Positions 48,201 to 58,537 of a stretch of DNA of 64,000 nucleotides are shown in pieces. The stretch is from Sphagnum compactum. Taxonomy: Eukaryota > Bryophyta > Sphagnopsida > Sphagnales. The notes under the pieces are model-generated. The model did no database searches, was not told the DNA's origin, and worked only from the letters and a program-made list of their open reading frames with translations. Each line of letters opens with the position of its first letter. Position 1 is the stretch's first letter. The stretch covers positions 2,294,001-2,358,000 of the forward strand of contig OZ234497.1 of NCBI GenBank assembly GCA_965153455.1, given 5' to 3'. A program made the translations under genes and the position numbers.

Positions 48201-51200
48201 ACTTACAAACTGTTGTGCCACTTGTGGAAGGGCTCCAAGCAACATGTATGAATCAACATGGGGTGAAGGAGGGGGTGTGTGTGATCAGGGGCTATGTCAA
48301 AGGGTGCAACCACATTCACCCATGGGCGGGCAAGCACCAGACATGGCCTTAGACAATGAAATAGAAGTAGATGCCCAGCCCAAGGTTTTCGCTGAAAGGG
48401 GTATGCAACGACGGGCTTCAAAGCGAGCTATAGAATTTGAAGCCCAAGAACGAAAGGAGAAAGGCTTGCCAGGCCATAAGGTGCAAGTGACAAGGCATGG
48501 CAAAATTGATGGTGCATGAGAAGGGAAGGATGCATGGGATGGTGCGATTAGGTCGCTAGCACCTCGGATTTTGAACATGGCAGTGGTTAGGGTTACAGAA
48601 CAGGACCCTGTAGACATGGCTAGACTCCGATTGCAATTGGATGGGAGATTTGAATATGTAGGTGGTGAATTAAGTGGGGCTGGCTTTAGGGATTGTGTAA
48701 GGCGATATATGAAAGGAGAAAGAGCACGCTTAAAAAGAAGGTATGCACAGAAAGGTGCCAAAGCCTGCCCACTTGAAGTGGACCGAGAACAATGGGAGAA
48801 ATTAGTGACATATTGGCAACAACGTGAGACCAAGAATAAAAGTGAACACATGGTTGGTGCAAGAGGGGCAGTTGCAAATGTAAGCCACCTTGGGCGTGGT
48901 GGTAAGGCAGCTATAGAAGCAAAATTGGCAAGTTAACCCTAAAACCCTACTCCGTTGTGATGGCCAAATGGAAATTACAATATGTTGAAGTTATTATGCA
49001 CTCACATGCCACATACAATGCTGAGCACTGAATGATGTCTGAAATGGGTGAATGCAGAAATCCAGGCATCGCCGAAGCCCATCAATATCTGAGATGGCTG
49101 CTGTGGGACTAGAATCTAGTGGCACACCTGGGTACCTAGTGAGTTTTCCTAGCTATTTCATTTGTCTTTCCCTGTCCTTTCCCTTTCTGTCTTGGTTATG
49201 GTTGATTGAGGGGATGTGATTAGCACTGGTATTGCATGGCCTACCTCAACCAGAAAGTCTGCTAAAGCAGTACCATCATCAGCAGAAGCTGGTGTAGCCT
49301 TTCCAAACAGCTTACCAAGTGACATCCCCTCACTGCTTTTACTAGTATCTGTCCTGGAAATGATATCATCAGGTACTGTGTCACCTGTGGCATAATGACC
49401 CTGTGGATTCAAGGATAAGTTGAGTTCTGTGTTGTGAATGTAGCAGAAACTTCAGATTTTATCTTCTTGGCTAGATTTCCTCGTAGATAACTTGTTCCTC
49501 ATATTTGGTCAGTTAGTCCTTAAGCAACCATTGGATGCCCACTAAGTACTGATTATGCAAACATTTTAGTTTCACCTCTTCACATATGAGTTCAATATCT
49601 TTCAGGTGCCTTATGAGGTCTAATGTTTGTTCAATGTTCCCAAGGACTCTATTGGCAGTGGCAAACACTCTAATTCATTCCCCAAGCTTAATTGAACTTT
49701 TAATGGCTTCTCTTCAAAAAAGGTTTCAAATCACACCAGAGGCTAAAGCAGAGATCAAAATTGTTTAAACATCCAGCCAAGATATCAAATCTGATGCCCC
49801 TACAACTTTGAAAAGGCTTCAAAGTTGCAAAGGCTGCAGATTTGATCTCTTGGTTAGATTTCAGATTAGACAATTTATTTCATTGTTTTGGCTAATGTGT
49901 GTAAAGATGTTGCATCGGTATCCCCTCGGGTACAAATTCTGCGGTCTATTTAGCTAATCTCTTCACATAGGAGCTCCTCTTTCTTTTTTAGGTTTTTCCT
50001 TTTCATTTTTTATTTCATTTTTTATTTCTTTTGTTTTTTTGTTTTTGTGTAAGTGGTGGTTCATTTTGCAGTACCAGCAGCTATTCAGAGATGATGATCA
50101 GGTTGATGGCAGCTTTGCACAGAATCAAGGAGACCTGCATTTTGTGTTTTATTATTCTTTCTGGTGCAGCATTTGCTGCAGTTCTTGTTTTGTTGCTTGC
50201 GGAATTAAAAGGTCTTGTGTACATGATCTCCTTGCATTTGAGAATTTTGGAACTTTGGGTCTTTCTGGATGCCCGCTCTAGTGGCTGCTTCTTTTGTAGA
50301 GTTTGGTAAATCCTCATGGTGAGAGATCCTGGTATTCCTTTCCCAGCTCGCGGCACTAGCTTGCAAGTGCCACTCGCCAGCTAAATGAATCGAGCTACTC
50401 ATGATTTGCAGCCCGGCTCAATCTGCAACCACTTGCATTGATTGAACCTCATAGTTTCTGATTTGCTCTAGACTAGATATTCATTTTTATTTCTACCTTC
50501 ATGAGTTTGATAGTAATTAGTAGGTGGAATACTTATGTTGTCATTGTAAGGATCTTTTGATGGGTTTATTGGGCAGGGATCACAATCTCCCAGTTTGTTT
50601 TCTCGAATGACTGCCATTGAAAAGAAGCTGCCAGAGATGAGTGGCCAAGTTTCCCAAGTTATTGAAGGGATGGATAAATTGAATGCTAAGGTAGAAGATT
50701 TCATGCAACAATTGCTAGCATGTCGAGAAGATGGTGTGAATGTGAGAATCCCAAAAACTGTTGCAGCCACTGTAAACATTGAAGAGGTAGATGTTCCTTC
50801 AAGGACTGGATCCCCTGAGATTCTTGGTGTTGCAAAGAGCCTGCATGAGGTTCTTCATTCAGATCATGATGGACGAGGGTCAGGCACAATAGTGGTTGAG
50901 AGTGCTAGACAATTAGCTCCAAAAACCGATCATATCTCTACAGGAAAAGGGGTGGGCCAACAAGTGGATGGTGTTGTCCCTTCACTTGTCCCCAACTATG
51001 TGCTAGTAGGAGACGATATCCCCAGCTATGTGCTAATAGGAGAGGATATGGGGCAGAATCCTAATATGTCAGGGAAGGACAAAGAAGTTGGAGTAGCTTG
51101 CAAAGGCGGTGACTGTGTACATGAGAGCAACCGCCAACGCCCACCCTCAAAGGTACGATCTAAGTGCCCTGCCCAACATGACCAACACATTAAAGTCAGA

Positions 51201-52016
51201 GTCTACGAAATCCTGTGGATTGTTTAATTGTGGGAGTACTCTTGCAGTGTATATCAAATGTGGCATATGTGTGGGATGTTGGGAATTGCACGAACTACAT
51301 GGCTAAAATAGGACATAAGTTAGATTGTGGAAGCTAGATTTGTTGTTCTTTCTGTTGCAATCTAAAGATTAAGAACATACCCACATTGTTTGGGGACTAG
51401 GTGCATACAAGCTTCAAGGGAAATCATTGACATGGTTTCACATTTGTATTCATTGATGGATTTGGTGTGGCAGAAAGTGCAAAAAAAGGCAGCAAGTATG
51501 CCAGCACCTGAAGGAGGTGTGAGCAGTCGGCTACGCTCTAATATTGGTGCAAGGGTGGGGAATGTAGGAGAGAAGGCAAGGCAACAGGTAAGTTAATACC
51601 AGCATGCTCTTGAGTATCTATGATTTATAACTAGGGAACACAAATGCCCTGTTTGACACAATGTTGTAACAAAAATTTCATTTCCCTAAATCGGTTGCTC
51701 ATGGTAAATTGAATGAAGGTTCTTTATTGGTTGATTGCAGTTTAAAGTAGGGGAAGCAATTGTCTTATGTAACCTTGATGCGGAGGTTGTAGCGAAGGGG
51801 CTGATAACAGGTGTTGGAGGACAAGGATGTGTCCACCATGGGGTGCCAGTCAAGGAGTCATGGTTCCGAGTCCAGTTAAGTGAAATTGTGGCAAGTAAAG
51901 GCAACACACCGTTGTTGGTGCCAAATGAGAATGATGATCCCCCACAATGTGTGTTAAAGGATGTAATAGGTTCAAGCACTGTATGGGAAGGTCGTCTAAT
52001 GCGAAGGCATGCTTAA
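45298..52016 (+). pseudogene. Ptta/En/Spm TNPA-like gene, exons scattered and broken
   Basis: Second gene of the CACTA element, expected to bind subterminal repeats and assist transposition. Recognisable pieces in order: a basic/Ser-rich first exon ending at a donor (about 45355-45648, QGRKKTNKKSTQKVVDG...; membership uncertain); 48181-48936 with SKRAIEFEAQERKEKG and the Transposase_24 core LDGRFEYVGGELSGAGFRDC, RYMKGERARLKRRY, VDREQWEKLVTYW and ending NVSHLGRGGKAAIEAKL; a short exon near 49062-49139; 50580-51150 with a coiled-coil-like MTAIEKKLPEMSGQVSQVIE; 51735-52016 with the C-terminal VVAKGLITGVGGQG...VPVKESWFRVQL. A TGA at 48517-48519 breaks the frame between the N-part and the core. 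It runs opposite to tnp2, an unusual layout. Confidence 0.75.
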
Positions 52017-52379
52017 GTTAGGGGCACTATAGGTCAGGAGCTAGTTGATTTTTTGAATTCTAAAACCGACATATTTTGAGTAGTTATGGCCTTTTTTGGG
52101 TGTCAATGATATTTTAGACATTGTCAGGTTTAATAGACCTGATAGAGTGATGGATTATTGGTTGTTGTAATTGGAACAATGGCCATTAAACCCCATTGGA
52201 TGGAATTTCAATGTTATGTCAAAGGGTAATTTGTTGGTTAAGTAACTGCAGATTTGTTACATGCAAAATTGCAAATCACAAATCTATGTGTGTCCTATTT
52301 ATTGGTTGATATGTATAACGTACATTAGTTAAATTAGGTGTAAGTGTGCTCCTAATGCTAATGTGGCAATGGTTAATGC

Positions 52380-53491
52380 TACTAATCCTGATACATCATA
52401 ACCCTAAACCCTATTCCTAACCCTAAACCCTAACCCTAATCCTAACCTTAAACCCTAACCCTAATCCTAACCCTAAACCCTAACCCTTAAATATTCAACC
52501 TGTATGATGGAAAACCCTAACCCTAAAAGTAACCCTAAAACATAGGTCAGCAGTTGCATAATTAACTCAGTAGTTGCATATGGAACTCACCAGTTGCCTA
52601 TGCAACTAAATCCTCCGGTTTTGTACTGCCACGTGGCGCACTATAACCGGTCTGATGACAAACCCTAACCCTAAAACATGGGTCAGCAGTTGCATATGCA
52701 ACTAAATCTAACGGTTGTTGTGCTGCCACGTGGCGCATTATAAACGGCCTGATGAAAAACCCTAACCCTAACCCTATTCCTAAAACATGGGTTAGCAGTT
52801 GCATATGCAACTAAATCTAATGGTTGTTGTGCTGCCACATGGCGCACTATAAACGGTTTGATGAAAAACTCGTGCCTAACCCTAATCCTAAAACATGGGT
52901 CAGCAGTTGCATATGCAACTAACTGTAACGGTTGTTGTGCTGCCACGTGGCGCACTATAAACGGTCCGATGAAAAACCCCAACCCTAACCCTAACCCTAA
53001 AACATGGGTCAGCAGTTGCATATGCAACTAAATCTAACGGTTGTTGTGCTGCCACGTGGCGCACTGTAAACGGTCCGATGAAAAAACCCTATTCCTAACC
53101 CTAACCGTAAAACATGGGTTAGCAGTTGCATATGCAACTAAATCTAACGGTTGTTGTGCTACCACGTGGCGCACTATAAACGGTCCGATGAAAACCCGAA
53201 CCCTAACCCTACACGTGTTCGCATACAATTGGGTGAGTTAATTTGCATGTAACGCAGTGTGAACGCAACCCGTGTAGTTGCATGCAGTCGCACTTACAAC
53301 CGTAGGTATAAAATATGGGTGGATGAAACCGTATAACCCAACCGTATATACTTGCTCATATACGTTTTGTGACATGCAACTAAAAACGCCTGCAACTGGT
53401 TTTATGCAACTAGGCGAATTTGCAGTTGCATGTGTCGCATGCAACTGAAAATGCAACCAAACCAGTTGCATACGGCAGTTGCAAAATGGCA
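52380..53491. repeat. Right subterminal array: ~109-bp units with telomeric and G-box motifs
   Basis: Six units start near 52541, 52677, 52785, 52893, 53002 and 53112; the last five are spaced about 109 bp. Each has the 16-bp palindrome AGTTGCATATGCAACT (first copy partial), then CTAA(C/T)GGTTGTTGTGCTGCC, a G-box palindrome CCACGTGG (five of six; one is CCACATGG), GCGCACTATAAACGG and a run of CCCTAA units. CCCTAA-rich DNA also precedes the array (52395-52500). From 53240 to 53491 more TGCAACT words lead to the terminus. Frames read from this array on the minus strand are not genes. Confidence 0.9.
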
Positions 53492-53505
53492 AATTTCTAG
53501 TAGTG
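53492..53505. repeat. Right terminal inverted repeat of giant CACTA
   Basis: AATTTCTAGTAGTG, the exact reverse complement of the left end, followed by the TAT target duplication. Confidence 0.95.
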
Positions 53506-53508
53506 TAT

Positions 53509-53732
53509 GTTATGTTGATTTAGTGATTTTTTAAAACCAAAGATACCAATTGTGTCAAGTCTTTTTTTCCAATACCTTTTCCTTTGTTTGTTAAGGTCCA
53601 CACATCCTTGTAAGTTATGAATATTGTTTTGAATGGTATAAAGTAGGCAACATCAAAAGGTTGCAAAACATGGTTGATGTGAAAAGACAAAGTAATCAAA
53701 TCCCATCCCACTTGTCTTGCCCTATGCATAAT
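53509..53732 (-). pseudogene. Pogo/Tigger-like (DDE_1) transposase, middle piece
   Basis: The minus strand reads MHRARQVGWDLITLSFHINHVLQPFDVAYFIPFK then AYKDVWTLTNKGKG-type text and KKDLTQLVSLVLK, matching the DDE_1 stretch with the HxxHxLQPLDV signature and third acidic residue. The last codons before the CACTA boundary need a one-base frame change in an A-run near 53530 to continue as KKSLNQHNI. The piece is bounded left by the giant CACTA (TAT) and right by the small CACTA at 53733. Confidence 0.85.
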
Positions 53733-54743
53733 CACTATAAGAAATCTTGTCCATTGAAATCACACTACCTTCCAATTAAAGTTCCAAAAAATTTAATATT
53801 CAACTAGACTACATTTAAAACATGGAAATACGGGCAATTAATAAATATCATGCCACATTAAAAAATCATGGAATTGTAATGTAGTTGCAATTTAGTTGCA
53901 ATGGGACACTTATATAATTTAATGTATGCATCATACATATGGATGTAGTTAATCATGTTTGATTTTTTGACAAGTTGCATTTTAATTGCATTTGGTAATT
54001 ACATTACAACTAATGTAAATGTAACATTCAATTAATAACTACATTACAATTAGTGTATTGTGTCGACAAATATAATCATGCCACACATACATTTCCACCA
54101 CACATTAAATATGACACTTACAATTCAACCCTGAAGACAAAACATAAAATAAAATAAAAATATTTACATGGCTATTATTTAGTTCACCTATCCTTCTACC
54201 TTCCTACCTATAATTTGCCTACCTAGATATGTAATTAGGTATGTAGTGTAACCTTATAGTTAGGTCCTACCTACCTAGTTATTTATATTATATTATTTTT
54301 TCAAAATTTAATTAATATGCCACATGGCAACTTTTGATTATAACACATTGCACAATTTAAGACTATATAAAATGAATAATCATAATGGATGGTGGAGATC
54401 AATATTTCAAAATATAATAATAATTGTCACCTAAAAATCCTTATAGTGCCATGTCTTAGATTTTGATGGATCAATGAAAAGTAATGTCAACATGATGACA
54501 CCATGATAGTTGCAAACTAATTGCATTAAAGTTGCACATTGGTTATTTTTACATAATTTTAACTAAGTTGCACGAGTTGCATATGTATATGGTTTCACAT
54601 ATGATGAGTTGTAATTCATGCGACTTGTTCGATAACACTCATGTTTGTAAAAATATGATGAATTACAATGAGTTGTAAATGGTCATTGCAATTCAAAATC
54701 CTAATTGCAAGGTCACTTGCGAATCACCCCATTTTCTCATAGG
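53733..54743. mobile_element. Non-autonomous CACTA-like element (~1 kb)
   Basis: It begins CACTATAAGAAAT and ends ATTTTCTCATAGG, an imperfect inverse. The flanking triplets are AAT (left) and AAC (right). Removing it with one triplet rejoins the pogo gene as LDGHNLDVTIN|VMHRARQVGWDL, which has exactly the family spacing between the DGH and H..H.LQP motifs. It carries no coding region but many AGTTGCA/TTGCAAT words, the same subterminal motif as the giant element, so the two may share a transposase. Confidence 0.75.
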
Positions 54744-55230
54744 AACATTTATAGTAACATCTAAATTGTGGCCATCTAAAGCCAACAAGTAATAGTTAGT
54801 TGTAATCATGTTACTTCCATATGCCTGAATAGATGCGATGATTTGTGTGAAATCCATTTCTCAAACAAAATGGTAATCATCCACACTTTAGGCTACATAG
54901 CCATTGTAGTTCCAGTTTCACACCTTTTAATGAAGTATTGTCAAAATTTCTTACCTTTAAAAACTTAGAAATTTGGAAGTGATTCCCCTATTGTGTTGAT
55001 GTAACACAACATAGACATTCACTCTTGGTCATTTGGTGTAATTGAATGCATAGATTTGGAACTTGTTTGTGCAAGAATTTGCGCACATATATTTTTCTTG
55101 ACTTTTGTTTTTGATTCGTCACAATTCCAAATCTTATTTGCTTTATAATCATGTGCATTGTAAACCTTGCATCAACATTTGTTGGGCATAGACCTTTAAC
55201 ATGACTAAATTCCAAACCTTACATGACTTT
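54744..55230 (-). pseudogene. Pogo/Tigger-like (DDE_1) transposase, N-side catalytic piece
   Basis: The minus strand reads FSHVKGLCPTNVDA near 55200, then, one frame over, YKANKIWNCDESKT at about 55113-55150, where CDES carries the first catalytic Asp. INTIGESLPNF follows near 54970 and LLALDGHNLDVT near 54775, with the second catalytic Asp in DGH. Frames are broken by shifts and a TGA at about 55046. This is the expected DDE_1 order, continuing into 53732-53509 and 28641-28536. Confidence 0.82.
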
Positions 55231-57640
55231 CAATAGGTCAACATTGCACTTCTTAAACCATCTTAACCATCCCTAGCTCGAAATTCCATTCTTGAAAGGA
55301 GTAATTCTTTCTTGTGTAATTTCAACTTAATTTTAAGTCTCAATTGTGTGAACGTTAAGGGGTGCCCAATTGATTGCATTTTCTTCAGATACAAGACAAG
55401 TGTATTTTCTTTTGTTTGTAAAACACTTGCTTTGCCTTTTTTTCATGACTGTGTAATTCCATACATGTGGTTTTGTAATGATGTGATAGGCAAGTTGACC
55501 ATTCAACTTGTTGTCTAAATCTTGGATCCAACTTCCATTGCCTCCATTGTTGTAATTAGATTCTAATCATCCAAGTTCCCATTATTTTCCAAAGTAATCT
55601 ATCACCTATCAAATTGGAATCGCAGACCTTGAATTGTGGGAGCATCTCCCATTATAGTGTCAAATTGGTATGGTGGACCTTTAGTGACAAGAACAATTCC
55701 CATTATAGGAAAGCTGAACTTGTGCCATGATTGTTAAAAAGCAAATTAATGTTGTGAACAACATTTTCGTCACCTTCATGGTTGTAATGGGTTGGGGCAT
55801 AGTACATTGAAAATTTGTTTGAATTCGTGAAGTTAGGTGTGCTTGATGATTCGTCACATCAACACAATTATAAGCTAGTTGACTTGATCGTAGATGGTTT
55901 AACCCTTCTTGATTATTCAATCTCTGGGAAGCAAACATGACATTGATAAAAGGGCATGAATTTTTTTTCAATCAATGGCAATGACTTTTCATGTTGTGCA
56001 CACTTGAACAAACTCCTTTCTATAGCCATATGAGTTAGATTTTGAATCCTCACTAGGACTTTCATCACACAACAATCCTTCAATTTGTGTTTCAAAAAGC
56101 AAACACCACATTTGATTCTTTCTCATAATGTTCATGACCATTTACTTTGCATTTTTTTTCCTTGCAACAAACATGAAAATGGCTCTATTTCAATTCTATT
56201 GTTCAATGCATGCAAAATGGACATTAAACATCACGTTGAATACTAATTATTGGGTGGCTAAATCTTCACGCAAATTAAAAATTATAGCAAAAATAATTCT
56301 TTTAATGAGTTGTGTTATTTTCAATTGTGGTAGTTTGCTTGGTGATATTATAGTAATATTCATGCATTAAAATTTAAATAACCATCGATTTGTTGCAACA
56401 TTGCTTCCATGCATGCTAAACCATGTGTCTTCAATCATCTCTAATCTTTCCCTTAATGAACAATCCTACTTTGTTAATTCAGCCCATAATATAATAAGAT
56501 GTCATTTTTTAATGAACCTTTTTTCAAAAAAATTGATTAATTATGCATTTAAGGTTTAGTGGGTGATAAGTTTATGCACGAGCATAGGTTGCTGATAGGG
56601 GGCATTGTCCATTTAGAGAACATATACCTTATTGCACATCTTTTGGAAGCATCATAGTTTAGGAGATCCCTCCATTGGTAACCCTAAGTTGTACCACCTC
56701 CTTGGCTTTTGGTGGGTCCCTTGGCCTATAGCCTTTTATCATGGTGGTGTTTTTGGTTGTTTTCTTAATCTTTGTGTTCTTGAATATCTTGTTGCAAGGC
56801 ACCCATCTCCATAAAATTTCAAAAATTTGTAAAACTTCCTTTTTTTTTTGTTTATGTAAGTTGTTGGAGTTTTAAAGGAATTCACTCCATTGCCCAATGC
56901 CATCAACAAACTTCCCTTGTCCTACTTCAGGTGTGTTTGTCTTCTTGCTTGTTGTTGCCCCCTTTGTTTCCTTGTTTTTGCAAAGGGGGTGACAAACTTG
57001 AAATTCATCACCCCCCTTTTGTTTTTGTTTTCTATTTTCTTGTTCTTGTTGCAAAGATGGTGCAACTCATTATCATTATTGTTATCAATTTGTTTGTATG
57101 GGCAAACACAAATTTTGTAAATCTCATCATTGTCCATTCTTGTTTTTTATTTCACTTTATTATTGCAAGTCTTAGAAATACATACCAAATTGATGCTAAA
57201 AGGTTGTCGTCATCTTTGATTGTTTCTTTTTTTTTCATAAACTTGTAACATTGTTGTGACTTTTCATTTATTGACTTTTTTGCTTTAAAAAAAGTAGAAT
57301 TGCTTTGAAAACTCTTCACAACTTGTTTGTTTCGTTTATAAAAAAAATCTTTTGCAATATTGTTTGGGCGACCTTATTTTCCCTTTAAAAATATTGGTCA
57401 AACTTTAAAATAATTAATAACATGTCGTGCTACCTTTGACATGGTATGGCCAAAACACAACCTTACAAATGGGCATGCTAATTGAGGTGCAATACAAGAC
57501 ATTACATTTGTCAAAATTATAATTAAGATATTTAAATTGGACCTTTCAATTTTAATGTAGACAATTAATTTGTTAAGCAAACCAAAAAACCTTAACAAGA
57601 CTTTTACTTGATTTGTCATGTTAACCATTATTATATTGAA
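55231..57640. other. AT-rich DNA, possible decayed 5' part of the pogo element
   Basis: By position the N-terminal HTH region of the pogo-like transposase should lie at about 55230-56100 on the minus strand, but no motif could be confirmed. The rest is AT/T-rich with CTTGTTGTTG and CCCCCTTTTGTTTTTG low-complexity patches. No supported gene. Confidence 0.4.
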
Positions 57641-58537
57641 CATGTTGCAACCTTAGCCTTGGGCTCACGACCAAGGTGAGGGCTTGCAAGGGTGTGGGCC
57701 AAGAAGAGGTCCAGGAGTCACATCTTGTGCTCCCGGGAGTGCAAGAGAGTGTGAGAGAATGTCCCCTAACATTCCCAAGGGAACTCCCACTTGGGAGTTA
57801 GAGTCCTGGTGGACTCCCAAATCTTCAGAGATCGATTGTAGGGGTGAAAATTCAATGAATTGAGGAGTTTCTTATATCAATGGAAGCTCTTGGAACATAA
57901 ATGTCTAAAATGGGCTCACATGACCCCATTTGGACAATTCTAAAACAAGTTATGTTCAAAAGAAGGCCCGAAAGTCAAACTAGAAGTTTAACTCCCGACC
58001 ACTAAAAGTCGGGAATTGACCCGATTTCCTTGCATGTAAGTAGCGTACGGCATACCATTGGAAAGCTCTCAACCAGGGCTACAACTTTGCTTTAGACTTC
58101 ATCTCAATTGAAGGTCTTTGTGCAGAGTTATGAGTTCCCAAAGTTGCGAGAGTCCCAACGGTGGGAATTTCGGGACTCCCACTTGGGAGTCCTGGGACAA
58201 AAAACCATTTGGGTGCAAGCCCCGTGGCCAGGCACAGAGTATATTATATGGGGGAAGGTGGTGGCTTCCCCCGAGCTCGGGCCGTGGTGAGTCTTGTGAG
58301 TCCAAGTTGCCCTTGGCCCGTCTTAACACCAAAAGTGTCCTAACCATGCACTAACCAACTTGTTGTTTAGTTTTGTGCAGATTTGTGTGAGTGATTGATA
58401 GCTTGTCAATTCTTCCTAGTCCCATCTTGGAGCTCCAGCACGCCCCTTTAACCCCTCAAAGTGCTGCGAGCCAGAGAGCATGCCCCAACTCCTCACTCTT
58501 CCGCTATTTTCAAACCAGACTCATATTCGAGTTTATC
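57641..58537. repeat. Repeat-like DNA flanking the hAT insertion
   Basis: Moderate-GC DNA with motifs GGAACATAAATGTC, GGGCTCACATGACCCC, AAGTCGGGAATTGACCC and CCATTGGAAAGCTCTC, repeated in diverged form around 63080-63300. The pattern suggests two copies of one dispersed repeat, possibly LTR or leader sequence of an unrecognised retroelement. The hAT element was inserted at its right edge. Confidence 0.4.

Noticed and set aside
52395-52520. Ancient telomere fusion site
   Set aside because: The CCCTAA runs recur inside each unit of the CACTA subterminal array, so they belong to the transposon.
52598-53228. Repeating minus-strand frames reading HMQLLTHVLG.../FIGPFIVRHVAAQQPL
   Set aside because: They are translations of the 109-bp subterminal DNA repeat array; the periodicity is set by DNA motifs (palindrome, G-box, CCCTAA), not by a protein.
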